Both the position numbers and the translations under genes were made by a program. A DNA stretch of 64,000 bases. Source: Mangrovibacterium sp041596335 (GTDB taxonomy: Bacteria; Bacteroidota; Bacteroidia; Bacteroidales; Prolixibacteraceae). The stretch covers positions 114,055 to 178,054 of the forward strand of contig NZ_JBFHIT010000005.1 of NCBI RefSeq assembly GCF_041596335.1, read 5' to 3'. Of this stretch, positions 55,477 through 64,000 are shown one piece after another. The stretch's first letter is position 1; the number at the start of each line of letters is the position of its first letter. The notes under the pieces were generated by a model. It was not told the origin of the DNA. It saw only the letters and a program-made list of their open reading frames with translations, and did no database searches.

Positions 55477-56421
55477 TTAGAAATCGGCAAATACAGGCTC
55501 ATAGCCCATGGCCCGGGCGGCATCCAGCAGCTCCATGTTTTTTCTCATACGCATCTTGATGTGAAAATCGGGCTTGGCATCGTAATATTCCTGTGCTTTC
55601 GGAAAATTCCCGAGCAGCTCGTAACACAAGCCTACAGCCACCGATAGCTCAGGGGTTTTTTCGGCCTCATACAGCTTTTGCGCTATCCGGCCGGCGTCGG
55701 CATATTTGCCTTCTTTCATCAGGTTGGCGTAGGTCTTATACTCTTCACGCAACACCTTGTCCTTAATTTTAACATCGGGCAGGTTCACCAAAGCTTTTTT
55801 GCGATCGAGAAAGTATCGATATCCCCCCATTGTCCAGCGGATTTCGTCGTCAAGCTGTTTCTCCAGTTGCTCAACCTTATAGTAATCTTTGCCGGGTTTC
55901 AACACACTTTCCTTCAATAAATGGATCGTATCTACAACTGCAGGTGATCCGTCTTTGTATGTATAGTTAAGTATAACCATCAAGTCGGCAAAGTTTTTCT
56001 TCTCGCTAACAAAATAGGGGAGGTTAGGTGTGCCGGCAGTAACACTTTCGCGGTAAATGGTTTCGTACACATCAGTGCCGGATTCATAGACGTAGGTTCC
56101 TTCAACCACCATTTCGGCATCGCTTTCGTTCGTTACCGGGCTGCTCCAATTCCTGCTGAGCCATGATATTTCGGGATCGGCAGGTTGTTTCCAGTACTTA
56201 TCTATAAACTGTTCAAGCACCGGGTTGGGCGTGTCGCCGATCTTGCTAATCCCTTTAAAAAAATAGGAATTACGGTTAAAGGGGGTGGTTTGGTATTTTT
56301 CCTGATTCAGCGTGTAGCTAGTTATTTCAATGCTTTGCCCCAGCGCAAAAATTGCCGGGAGGCATAGCAGTACAAAAAAAAATAGTCGTTTCATGTCTGA
56401 TACTTTTTGAAGTGAGAACAT
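55477..56421 (-). CDS. Secreted protein of unknown function with a TPR-like end
   Basis: 314 residues if started at 56421, where the ATG overlaps the TGA of the upstream gene (TGATG), which favours translational coupling. An internal ATG at 56394 begins a cleaner signal peptide (MKRLFFFVLLCLPAIFALGQ) and is the alternative start. No family is recognised. The middle is beta-rich (about 30-180). The C-terminal 90 residues look helical and TPR-like (EEYKTYANLMKEGKYADAGRIAQKLYEAEKTPELSVAVGLCYELLGNFPKAQEYY). It is the last of three minus-strand genes for secreted unknowns. Confidence 0.7.
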   Translation of the reverse strand: MFSLQKVSDMKRLFFFVLLCLPAIFALGQSIEITSYTLNQEKYQTTPFNRNSYFFKGISKIGDTPNPVLEQFIDKYWKQPADPEISWLSRNWSSPVTNESDAEMVVEGTYVYESGTDVYETIYRESVTAGTPNLPYFVSEKKNFADLMVILNYTYKDGSPAVVDTIHLLKESVLKPGKDYYKVEQLEKQLDDEIRWTMGGYRYFLDRKKALVNLPDVKIKDKVLREEYKTYANLMKEGKYADAGRIAQKLYEAEKTPELSVAVGLCYELLGNFPKAQEYYDAKPDFHIKMRMRKNMELLDAARAMGYEPVFADF

Positions 56422-56948
56422 CAGTTATTGCCTCCGGCCCAAATCAGTTGCCAGTGGGTAGCATGTGCCTCGTCGGCCTTTTGATATTTACCGCTGTCAT
56501 CAATAGCCAGAAAAACGTTGCGTTCGTCCACGTGCCGAAACACTACCAGATTCTCGATCACATAAGGTTCCCACATGTAGCAGGCCTTAAAGGTTGCCAG
56601 GTACTTGCGGGGCGAAAAAAATATTTCGTTCTCATCGCGGTTGATGTTGAGGGCAAACGCATCACCCCCAACTTGGGTGTTTAAAGCCAGAATACGGCTT
56701 GCCCTAACCACCGTTAAGCCAATTTCGTTGGTCGGCAATGTGGTAAAATAGCACGTTGGCATGGGGGCATCGACATCATACTGAACTGGTTCTTTGGCCA
56801 TCACGTAACCGGTTGCCGGATCGACCAGGACAAACGGTTTCAGATTATTCAGTGCTTCGTCGGCCAGGGTGGTCACAATTGTTTTCATTTGTGCAGAACC
56901 AGCCAAGGCATAAACCAGCAGGCCAATCAATACAACAAATCGTTTCAT
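56421..56948 (-). CDS. Small secreted protein of unknown function
   Basis: 175 residues with a signal peptide (MKRFVVLIGLLVYALAGSAQ). The mature part is beta-rich and soluble. It includes a NINRDENEIFFSPRKYLATF stretch and no known motif. Its stop codon overlaps the next start (TGATG at 56419-56423), so it is coupled to the gene at 55477. A terminator separates it from the larger gene at 57026, so the two downstream genes may need their own promoter or readthrough. Confidence 0.7.
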   Translation of the reverse strand: MKRFVVLIGLLVYALAGSAQMKTIVTTLADEALNNLKPFVLVDPATGYVMAKEPVQYDVDAPMPTCYFTTLPTNEIGLTVVRASRILALNTQVGGDAFALNINRDENEIFFSPRKYLATFKACYMWEPYVIENLVVFRHVDERNVFLAIDDSGKYQKADEAHATHWQLIWAGGNN

Positions 56949-56974
56949 TGTATAAAATTTAAGGAATGGTTATT

Positions 56975-57010
56975 AAAAAAAGAGAGTGAAGAACCATGTG
57001 CTCCACTCTC
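56975..57010 (-). terminator. Intrinsic terminator after the gene at 57026-59314
   Basis: Read on the minus strand, GAGAGTGGAG (from 57010) pairs with CTTCACTCTC (to 56982), followed by TTTTTTT (56981-56975). It lies 15 bp after the stop of the 762-residue gene. Confidence 0.8.
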
Positions 57011-57025
57011 CATAGGCCGAAAGGC

Positions 57026-59314
57026 TTAATATTTAAAGGTACGTTCTGCGGTGTAAGGGCCGACTTTCATCTTCACCCAGTTACCCTGATCGTCGTATTC
57101 AAACTGACAATCCCAGGCTGCACCAACATTGAATTTGAACGTATCGGTTGAAATGGTTGGTTTTGGACCATTCAAAGCAAGGACATACTTATCAACAAAA
57201 GACATGGTGTTCTTTGTTTTTTCTTCCAGCTCAATTTTTCCATCCATATTGAACTTGAAGTCAACCTTTGATGGGTTGCCTTTGTCATCCATTGCTGCAA
57301 AATTGATACTGCGTACCATTGGTTTTGCGCTCAGACGTTGAACACGTCCTGACAATGCCGCTCCAAAAGAGGTGGTTACATCGCCTTGCCAGTCCCAAGA
57401 AGTCATAACGCCTTGCTCATTGATATTTGCTTTTACAAGGAAATTACTGTGCGTATCAACCCGCTTAGGTTCTACTCCCACTGAACTCAACATTTCTTTA
57501 AAGAAGGAATTGGTACGGTAGTAGGCGGCTTTTCCGGTAAAGTACAGGTTACCGTCGAGGTCAACTTTCAATTGCACCTTTTCGTCGGAACCTTTATTGC
57601 CAAAGAAACCGGCATTCTTGGTGATATTATTGGCTAGCCCGAAGGTTTGTTCGGATAAAGGATCGTTGATTGAATTAATGCCGGTGAAACGAGCTTCAGA
57701 CATGATCTGGGCCCAGATACCTGCGTCGGTTGAAATGCCGGTGTATTTGTTGCTCTCATCATACTGGGGCATGATGTCTCGGGTTTCCATTTTCACTTTC
57801 GTTCCGTCGTCGGCAACAGCCTCCTGGTCGGCCGCCAATTCTTTGATCTGGCGTTTTGAATTAAACTTGACGCGATACTCAATAGGAGCCATTCCTTCTT
57901 TCACAACAGTTGCCTTCATATCTTTGGGCGATCCGGCAAAATCGTTCAGCGGGAAGAATTGGTAGGGGTAGTCAAACTCAAACATTTGGCACAACAAGTC
58001 ATTAACAGCGTAGAAATCAACAAAACGTTTCAGGTCGCGGTTGATGGCCGTTAACATGGCCGGGTAGCGATTGGCTCCATTCGGATAATAGTTGACGAAG
58101 CATTTGATATTGTTGTACTCCTGGTACTGTTTCAGCTCGGCAGTTCCCAACGTAGAAGAACCAAATTTGGCCTTCATTTCCTTTTGGATTTCCATCCGTT
58201 CTTTCATTCCGGCTTTCAGAAACTTATTCCAGTATTCCATTTTACCAAGAGTAGTCTGAATTTGCCCGGTATATTGCTTGTAATAATCGGCTGCTTTTGC
58301 GGCATCTTCAAGCCATGCATAACAAACCGAAAGGTTATGCAGCGCAGCCCATCTCTCTTTTTCATCTACCGATGGCAACACTTTTTCCATTTCATCGGCA
58401 AATGCTTTTACGACTTCTTTCTCCTCTGTGGTCAGTACCAACCCTTTTTTACCTTCGAAAGCCGCCAGTGTAGGTTCAATCATCTTTTTCGAGTCTTTTG
58501 ATGCTTTGATCACCGCCAGTTTAATGGGCGCAAAGAATTGTCCAAAACCGTAGCGAGCATAAACCGCTGTACGAACCGCGTTGTAGGCTGCATTGGTACC
58601 AATTTGGTAGTGAATTGGCACTTCATCTTCCAGATCACCGGAAGCTAAAGCCTGTGCCTGTTCTCCAGCATCTTTTTTTGTTGCGGCGAAACCTGCACCG
58701 ATACTTCCTTTCAGGGAAGTGGCCGGAGCCGCCGGTTTGTATTTCTTGGTTTTCGCTGTTCCCTCCAATACTCCCAGGTTCTCTTCCAGGATCACGTTTC
58801 CGCGTTGATCAACTACTTTGTAGCGGCAGTTCACATAGTAGGGAATGTCGTAATAGCCGTTTTTATCGGGCGAGGTGGGCATCGATGCACCTGGAGATGG
58901 GTTTTCTTCATTGTAAACAAAGATTTCCACATTGACCCGCTTTTCTACTTCCTGCGGCAATAAAACATAGTCGGGAACAAAGTTCCAAACACCGAAACGC
59001 CCTTTGTCATCCTTGTAAGCATCCAGCATTTTATTGAGGCTGGCTGTTACATCGATAGCTGAATTGGTTGCCCCGGCAAGCGCGTCGCCCAAGCCGCCTA
59101 ATTTGGAGCCGAAACCAGAGATTTTCGACTGGGTTTCTTCCTTTTTGGCTTCTGCCAACACATTATCGTTTGATAGAAACACATCGGCATTGGTAAACTC
59201 GATACCATTGCCTGGAGCCTGGAAATAACTGACTGTTTCCGGTCCTTTCAATCGTTGGGCTGAGGCTCCCAAACAAACTAGAAGAAACAATGCAATAATT
59301 GATTTCTTAATCAT
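57026..59314 (-). CDS. Large secreted protein of unknown function
   Basis: 762 residues with a signal peptide (…LGASAQ). No family is recognised. The N-terminal third has a glycine-rich segment (SKISGFGSKLGGLGDALAGA, about 60-80) and a beta-rich part. The middle (about 280-420) is helical and repeat-like (KERWAALHNLSVCYAWLEDAAKAADYYKQY) as in a TPR. The C-terminal third is beta-rich (VKLDGNLYFTGKAAY-like strands) and ends with a strand motif QFEYDDQGNWVKMKVG as in secreted YD-like sheets. It is transcribed away from the TPR-AraC regulator at 59947. The two may be functionally linked, but that is only context. Confidence 0.7.
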   Translation of the reverse strand: MIKKSIIALFLLVCLGASAQRLKGPETVSYFQAPGNGIEFTNADVFLSNDNVLAEAKKEETQSKISGFGSKLGGLGDALAGATNSAIDVTASLNKMLDAYKDDKGRFGVWNFVPDYVLLPQEVEKRVNVEIFVYNEENPSPGASMPTSPDKNGYYDIPYYVNCRYKVVDQRGNVILEENLGVLEGTAKTKKYKPAAPATSLKGSIGAGFAATKKDAGEQAQALASGDLEDEVPIHYQIGTNAAYNAVRTAVYARYGFGQFFAPIKLAVIKASKDSKKMIEPTLAAFEGKKGLVLTTEEKEVVKAFADEMEKVLPSVDEKERWAALHNLSVCYAWLEDAAKAADYYKQYTGQIQTTLGKMEYWNKFLKAGMKERMEIQKEMKAKFGSSTLGTAELKQYQEYNNIKCFVNYYPNGANRYPAMLTAINRDLKRFVDFYAVNDLLCQMFEFDYPYQFFPLNDFAGSPKDMKATVVKEGMAPIEYRVKFNSKRQIKELAADQEAVADDGTKVKMETRDIMPQYDESNKYTGISTDAGIWAQIMSEARFTGINSINDPLSEQTFGLANNITKNAGFFGNKGSDEKVQLKVDLDGNLYFTGKAAYYRTNSFFKEMLSSVGVEPKRVDTHSNFLVKANINEQGVMTSWDWQGDVTTSFGAALSGRVQRLSAKPMVRSINFAAMDDKGNPSKVDFKFNMDGKIELEEKTKNTMSFVDKYVLALNGPKPTISTDTFKFNVGAAWDCQFEYDDQGNWVKMKVGPYTAERTFKY

Positions 59315-59946
59315 TACTTTTCTTTTTGGGTTGTTAATTATGGTTGATTTAACTAAAAAAATCTATCTGTCTCATGAACCAGCAATAGATGATCGACACT
59401 ACGATTGCCTTCCATTTAAGGTGCTGATATTTCATTATTAAGATTTAGTGATTGTTGTTAGTGATTTTTCTCTTATCAAATTCTCCACACTGAACCTACC
59501 ATTCTAGCTCGAAACTCGACCTCCCTGATCGCACAAAAAACAGTACGAATGAATTCCCCAAATGAATTTAACATTCGTTTTGGCAAGGACGAGTCAAAGC
59601 GAAATAGGATTTACATTGTTAAAAAACCAGTTTTAAATAATAACAAATGCTCTATACTTCCCGACTTCATGGCAATCCCTTAACAATAGCATGAAAAGTA
59701 CTTTCAGGCGTCGGGGTGTAAACCTTATAGGCTTGGTAAATGTATACATACCACCTTCGTCCGGCAATCGAACTTAACGATTTTAAAGTATCCGGAATGA
59801 TTTTTTATATTCCCGGAATTGTGAATTTAGACTCAGTAAGTGTCATCAGTTAAAAACAACTTATGTATATTTAACCCCGTAATAAAACCAATGCCCATGT
59901 GCTAAATAAACTCCAATCCGGACCATGCAGCACATCCAAATATTCT
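59315..59946. other. Divergent intergenic region (632 bp)
   Basis: The region lies between the divergent genes 57026-59314 (-) and 59947-61896 (+). It is AT-rich. I see a perfect 10-bp palindrome ATGTATACAT near 59740-59750 and no TGCAACA boxes. No full TTG-N18/19-TAnnTTTG match was found in either direction. Promoters for both genes are expected here but not located. Confidence 0.4.
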
Positions 59947-61896
59947 ATGATGAAAGCAGTTTTCACTTTTCTACTTTTGCTTTTAATCTTCGGTTGTGTT
60001 AATCATTCCGATTCGACTATCGATACTAGCATTGACCAGCTATACCAGGAAGCAAAAAATAATGCTAAGACTTTAAATGAAAAGCAGGATCACTACTGTA
60101 AACTAGTGGAAGCGTATCTTGAGCGAACCGACAAGCCGGAATCGATAGCCAAGCTTGAACACATAAAAGCTTTAAACTACCACAAAAAGCGAGAGCTAGA
60201 CAGTGCGCTGGTTTGTTTTGATCGTGCACTTTCGGTATTAAACAGCGACTCCGAACTCAAATACGACCTCTTAATTAATGCAGCCCGCGATGCTGCTGAT
60301 CTTACGCTCCACGAGCGTTTCGAAATTTATCTGTCAAAGGCAGAAATGCTGGTTAAAAAAATTCCCAATCCGCAATATCAGGCCGATTGTATAGGTGCAC
60401 GTGGAATTTACCATATGAATGATCAAAAGTACAGTCAGGCCATCCCTTTCCTCGAGAAGGCCGACAGTATTTTAGCTGCAAACAGTATTACGAACAACCG
60501 GGATTATTATCACTATCTGATGGCAACAAGCTATCGGTATCAGAAAAGCTACGCTCAAGCATTTGAGCATCTGCTGAAAAGCAAAGAGATTTGTTTGCAA
60601 AACCGGAATACCTTTCAATTGTTGCGCGTTTATAAGAGTTTGGCTGTTTTATATCGAAAACAAAAACGATACGATGAAGCCATCAAATGGCACGAAAAAG
60701 AACTTAATCTAGCCAGACTATCCGAGGCTCCCAGCGAGATTAGGGCGGCCTACGAAGGTCTTGCTATTGCCTACACTGAAATGAACGATTGGACAAGTGC
60801 GGAATACTTTTTCAACCTTTCACTTGAAGAGGCGATAAAAACTGATAATGCGGAAGCCATTGGAGTGGCATTGACGAATATGGCCAACTTCAGCAGTCGA
60901 AGGGGAGACGACCAAACTGCCATTCGATATTTTAAGGAAGCTCTGGAGCATAAACAAAAAGCACACGTTTCGGGATTTTCTCTCATGCGCAGCTACTTGT
61001 TTTTGGGGAAAGCATACGCAAATTCCGGACAACGAAGCCTAGCCAGGGAGACCTTTGAACAAGCGCGGCCTCTGGCCGACTCGATGGAGTCTGCTCATTG
61101 GAAATCGCTGCTGTACAAAGAAATTTATGAACTTTACAAAGTCGAAGAAAACTACCCTCTGGCGATTCAGTATATTACTGAATACCTGAACCTGAGGAAC
61201 GAAGCCGATAACCAGGAATCCGAAAAGATTCAAAATGAGCTAATGGTAAAGTATGAAACCCGGGAGAAAGACCAGCAAATAGCTTTCGAGCAGCAGGAAG
61301 TTAAAACCGCCCAGCGCATTAGTATTGGCGTTACTTTGCTATTGGTTTTGATTGTCGCAGTTGGAGTTTTGCTTGTTTTAAATAAAAGGATTCGTGATTC
61401 GGCTGTTCAAATCATTTACAGACAACATCTGCAATCTCAACAAAAACAAGAGTTCATTAACCAATTGATTAAAGAAAAAACAATCACCCCTCAAAATAAT
61501 AATCGGGATAATCATCTGCTAAACAGTTTGATTCAACTGTTGGAACAGGAAAAAATCTATCGTCAGCAAGATCTTTCGCTGGAAATATTGGCAAGTAAAC
61601 TTGGCACCAATAACACTTATGTCTCGCAGCTTATAAACAAAGAGTTCGGCTGCAATTTCAATTGTCTGATAAACCGCTACCGTATTGAATACTGCAAGCG
61701 AATGATTAAAGAAAAATCTTCCGAATCGCTACTGATGAAAGAAATCGGCTTTGAAGCGGGCTTTGCATCTCAGTCAACCTTTTACAAGGCTTTTAAAGAC
61801 GAAGTAGGAATCACACCACTCCAATTTCAACGAACAATGCTTGTCCGGGGTGCGGAATCATCTTTGGACTGCGATCTTCTGCCCAAAACGATTTAG
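59947..61896 (+). CDS. TPR-transmembrane AraC-type transcriptional regulator
   Basis: About 649 residues from the ATG at 59947 (or 59950), which opens a lipoprotein-like signal (MKAVFTFLLLLLIFGC). The frame is open further up to 59899. Residues about 30-430 are TPR repeats (for example ALNYHKKRELDSALVCFDRAL and VLYRKQKRYDEAIKWHEKELNLA). A coiled-coil (about 430-455), a membrane helix (about 457-478, IGVTLLLVLIVAVGVLLVL) and a cytoplasmic AraC helix-turn-helix (about 545-645, LEILASKLGTNNTYVSQLINKEFG … GFASQSTFYKAFKDEVGITP) follow. This one-component design is common in Bacteroidota: the TPR part senses in the periplasm. It may regulate the divergent unknown genes. Confidence 0.9.
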   Translation: MMKAVFTFLLLLLIFGCVNHSDSTIDTSIDQLYQEAKNNAKTLNEKQDHYCKLVEAYLERTDKPESIAKLEHIKALNYHKKRELDSALVCFDRALSVLNSDSELKYDLLINAARDAADLTLHERFEIYLSKAEMLVKKIPNPQYQADCIGARGIYHMNDQKYSQAIPFLEKADSILAANSITNNRDYYHYLMATSYRYQKSYAQAFEHLLKSKEICLQNRNTFQLLRVYKSLAVLYRKQKRYDEAIKWHEKELNLARLSEAPSEIRAAYEGLAIAYTEMNDWTSAEYFFNLSLEEAIKTDNAEAIGVALTNMANFSSRRGDDQTAIRYFKEALEHKQKAHVSGFSLMRSYLFLGKAYANSGQRSLARETFEQARPLADSMESAHWKSLLYKEIYELYKVEENYPLAIQYITEYLNLRNEADNQESEKIQNELMVKYETREKDQQIAFEQQEVKTAQRISIGVTLLLVLIVAVGVLLVLNKRIRDSAVQIIYRQHLQSQQKQEFINQLIKEKTITPQNNNRDNHLLNSLIQLLEQEKIYRQQDLSLEILASKLGTNNTYVSQLINKEFGCNFNCLINRYRIEYCKRMIKEKSSESLLMKEIGFEAGFASQSTFYKAFKDEVGITPLQFQRTMLVRGAESSLDCDLLPKTI

Positions 61897-61970
61897 TAGT
61901 TATTTCCGGGATCAAACTTGCAGACTACTGCTTTGCTTAAGCTTGCAAACACCATACATTTAAAATCTTT

Positions 61971-62001
61971 AAATCCCGTTTATAACGGGATTTTTTGTTT
62001 T
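61971..62001 (+). terminator. Intrinsic terminator of the TPR-AraC regulator gene
   Basis: AAATCCCGTT at 61971-61980 pairs perfectly with AACGGGATTT at 61984-61993 (loop TAT), followed by a T tract (TTTTTTGTTTT, 61991-62001). It lies 75 bp after the stop codon. Confidence 0.9.
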
Positions 62002-62053
62002 GTAGCTGGTGGCTCCGGTTCTCATGAGAATTGTGAATCAAGTAATCAAAACT

Positions 62054-62095
62054 AAAAAAAGAAAGGCGCAAACCGTTAACCAGTCTGCGCCTTTC
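62054..62095 (-). terminator. Intrinsic terminator of the ricin-lectin-like gene
   Basis: GAAAGGCGCA and its complement (62061-62070 and 62086-62095) form a perfect 10-bp stem. On the minus strand it is followed by TTTTTTTAG (62060-62052), 24 bp after the stop of the gene at 62119. Confidence 0.85.
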
Positions 62096-62118
62096 ATGTT
62101 TATATTCTGAGGCAGGAA

Positions 62119-63417
62119 CTATTTTTGTGATAGTTCAACTAAGGTTTTATAACGATGTAAACGCTCTTTTTGATCCATGTCGCCATTTCTGATCATTTCC
62201 GAAGTCGGTCTGCCCGGGTTGTAAAAATCAGCTGTAGAAATGACATTGAAGTTTTCTTCCAACTGATCTTTAAACATGATGGCGTAATCGTAGTTTACCT
62301 GATAGCCTGTCCAAAAATCATTTGTCATTACGGCTGGTAACTCTTCTTTCCGATATCGAACAACATCGGCATAATCAGTAATCAGGTAATTCGCTTCAAC
62401 CATCAGTTTTGCTTTACTTTCAGCAACTTCCTTGGTAATTTTTAACCGGATGTTCAGCGGTTTCATATCCGCTCTAACGGGATCATTGGGGCGGGCTACA
62501 GGAATTTCAGTGGTGATTACACCTCCTGTCTCATTAAATACCTTTCTGTTTTCCCAAACGATATCCTTACCAGTGCTTTTGTCTGGAATAAAGGTCTGCT
62601 TAGTCACGGGGTCTATTAAACACCATTCAGAAAAACTTCCTTGATGATCGTCCCAAATATGAATGTTGCTGCCGTTCTTATTTGAACGTCCTGCCAAACA
62701 TGCTATGAAACCATCGTAGTTATATATTTTGAAACGGCCGTTACCGATATGTTCGAAACGGAAAAGTTGTGAAGTTGTGTTTACATCGCTCCACAAGTGC
62801 AGGTTGTTCCCATGGTTTTGCATCCGGGTTTCGCCTGCTTGGTTGTCGAGAACCATCTTTTGTCCACCGGGCAAGGCCGATTCAATTTTAAAGTAGCCCG
62901 GATGGCCCGCTGCCGGCACAATTTTAAAGAGACGATCAGCTCCTTCATCCATATCCCAGCACTTAATGTCTAATCCATTTTTTCCTTCTGATGGATGTCC
63001 GGGAACGTCCCAACATCCACCAGAATTCTGTCCGACATTCATGGCCGATTGTATCCAAAACATCTTTTGAGGGAACTCTAGAGACGGGCGCTCAACCAGT
63101 CGATTTTCAGTAATCCAGATTTTCGCTTTCCCTTTTACTGAAGGCAAAAGTTGGTTCATTCCTTTTTTCACCATATCAGCTGTGCTGGGCATTTCATACA
63201 CTTTATCCACCAGAGATACAACCCCGTCGGGTGCACCAAATGCTTTTAGCCCTTCATGTACCGCCATTTGTTGAACTGCCTGTCCATCGGCCAAAAACGC
63301 TGCTCCGTTCAATGCAGCCTGAACATTGTTGCTCGCTCCCAGTTCGGTTCCGCTTTCTGCAGCCAGACTTAAAAGTCCGGGAACGTTTTCCCATTTACTT
63401 TGTTCCTCGTCCAGGTT
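62119..63417 (-). pseudogene. Ricin B-type lectin-like protein, 5' end lost at an IS junction
   Basis: The frame is open from the stop at 62119 up to about 63417 and is then cut by a TGA at 63421-63423, at the start of IS-like sequence. No ATG start exists near the upstream end, where translated text (SNLDEEQSKWENVPGLLSLAAESG) looks like the middle of a protein, so the true N-terminus is missing. Residues about 80-235 (counted from the TTG codon at 63312) form a ricin-type beta-trefoil: MFWIQSAMNVGQNSGGCWDV, LDIKCWDMDEGADRLFKI, NLHLWSDVNTTSQLFRF, NIHIWDDHQGSFSEWCL. The remaining C-terminal part is unknown. The disrupted gene may still be read from within, but I consider it a 5' truncation. 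Confidence 0.65.
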
Positions 63418-63485
63418 GGATCAGTTTAAATTTCCGGTGGAGTAAAAATTATTATCATCTTTGCTTTCATTTTTTTTTATCGATA

Positions 63486-63869
63486 ATGAAGTCACAGCAA
63501 GATCAACATAAAGCATTGGTGGAAGCTTTTCTTCCTAAAGATTTATTCCAGTATTTTGAGATAACCAATGTTAGTATTAGCGAGGAGCAAATTCAGGTAG
63601 ATTTGGATGAGCTAAACAATCCGCCGTCTTCTCATGCGAAGATAAAACTGGTGTCCAAAGGTTTTCATGCTCCGGTCATTATTCAGGACTTTCCGATACG
63701 GGAAAGAGCCGTTTTTCTGCACGTTCGAAGACGTAAATGGAAAGAAGAGCGCACAGGCAAAATAGTTAGCAACAGCTGGGATACAGCAGCAAAAGGCACG
63801 CGTTACACAAAAGGTTTCGCGTCTTTTTTAAAAGAAGTATTTGGACAATTACCCCATCGGCAGCAATAG
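63486..63869 (+). CDS. ISAon1-family transposase, N-terminal region protein
   Basis: 127 residues from the ATG at 63486. The frame is open further upstream but through IS-end and unrelated sequence. The text LFQYFEITNVSISEEQIQVDLDELNNPP … VIIQDFPIRERAVFLHVRRRKW … TKGFASFLKEVFG matches the N-terminal (zinc-binding/DNA-binding) ORF of ISAon1-type transposases as I remember it. It ends TAG at 63867-63869, overlapping the second frame. Confidence 0.85.
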   Translation: MKSQQDQHKALVEAFLPKDLFQYFEITNVSISEEQIQVDLDELNNPPSSHAKIKLVSKGFHAPVIIQDFPIRERAVFLHVRRRKWKEERTGKIVSNSWDTAAKGTRYTKGFASFLKEVFGQLPHRQQ

Positions 63870-64000
63870 CCTGGAGAAGTTTTACCACATTGACGGGGAT
63901 CAGCTGGGGCAGCAGTACAAAGAACATTTAAGCGACTACAATTGCTGGGCACAGCGGCCTCATGCCGATGCCTGGATGATTTTCCCTGAGAATATTGGCA
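63841..64000 (+). CDS. ISAon1-family transposase, main ORF (partial at window end)
   Basis: In the +1 frame relative to the first ORF, translation from about 63841 gives DNYPIGSNSLEKFYHIDGDQL, YKEHLSDYNCW and HADAWMIFPENIG, the start of the ISAon1 transposase main ORF. That frame has a TAA at 63829-63831 and no ATG; TTG at 63841 is a possible start, or a frameshift at the TTTTTTAAAAG run (63824-63834) joins the two ORFs. The gene continues beyond 64000. Confidence 0.75.
   Translation, partial: MDNYPIGSNSLEKFYHIDGDQLGQQYKEHLSDYNCWAQRPHADAWMIFPENIG

Larger units (their letters stand above)
63418..64000 (+). mobile_element. ISAon1-family (ISL3-related) insertion sequence, left part
   Basis: The element appears to begin at about 63418-63425 (GGATCAGTTTAAATTTCC…), exactly where the minus-strand gene loses its frame, and it runs off the window end. 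It contains the two transposase reading frames typical of ISAon1-like elements. The right end and target duplication are outside the window, so the boundary is inferred from the broken gene. Confidence 0.65.

Noticed and set aside
1..64000. CRISPR array, tRNA, rRNA or prophage
   Set aside because: No regularly spaced direct repeats, no cloverleaf or rRNA-like conserved stretches, and no phage structural or integrase genes were seen.

Overview
This window comes from a chromosome of a Bacteroidota member outside the classic gut Bacteroides. The evidence is a SusC/SusD pair, a hybrid two-component (HTCS) regulator, promoters of the TTG-N18-TAnnTTTG type, a C-terminal type IX secretion (T9SS) sorting domain, and an ISAon1-type insertion sequence. 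Protein style and T9SS use suggest a marine or sediment relative of Marinilabiliales/Prolixibacteraceae. That placement is inference.

Layout. Positions 1-189 hold the tail of an unidentified gene. Positions 295-4338 (minus) encode a 1347-residue HTCS sensor-regulator. A 1-kb regulatory region (4339-5363) follows, then a very large polysaccharide utilization locus (PUL) on the plus strand from 5364 to 53033. The first PUL unit is SusC-SusD plus two discoidin-ended surface lipoproteins (5364-12956) and ends at a strong terminator (13007-13042). After a beta-barrel-type protein (13075-14319), a second promoter drives GH88, GH30, a heparinase II/III-type lyase, a GH141-like beta-helix protein, a T9SS-secreted beta-helix protein with four CBM6-like modules, a ConA-like protein, three S1 sulfatases with a BASS-family inner membrane carrier between them, GH172, two more heparinase II/III-type proteins, GH29, GH43 (two), a sialate-O-acetylesterase-type esterase, GH95 and GH39. 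A clear terminator at 53114-53176 closes it.

How it works together. Nearly every enzyme has a Sec or lipoprotein signal. The mix is lyases plus an unsaturated-uronyl hydrolase, three sulfatases, an acetylesterase, fucosidases of two firm families (GH29, GH95) plus a GH141-like one, and GH43/GH39 xylosidase/arabinosidase types. This points to an acetylated, sulfated polysaccharide containing fucose, uronic acid and a pentose, such as an algal or diatom fucose-containing sulfated polysaccharide. The substrate is inferred. No fucose-catabolism genes and no sulfatase-maturation enzyme lie in the window.

The best regulatory signal is an element of TGCAACA boxes found three times: beside the HTCS gene, before susC, and before GH88. 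In the last two the final box lies exactly 38 bp upstream of a TAnnTTTG -7 element, so one regulator probably drives both PUL units. The susC leader also carries a 14-bp terminator-like inverted repeat and a run of five small hairpins.

Right flank. 53703-55229 encodes a propeller-Dabb fusion. Three minus-strand genes for secreted proteins of unknown function (55477-59314) face a TPR/transmembrane/AraC-type regulator (59947-61896). A ricin-lectin-like gene (62119-63417, minus) has lost its 5' end at the junction with an ISAon1-like element that runs off the window. No tRNA, rRNA or CRISPR array was seen.
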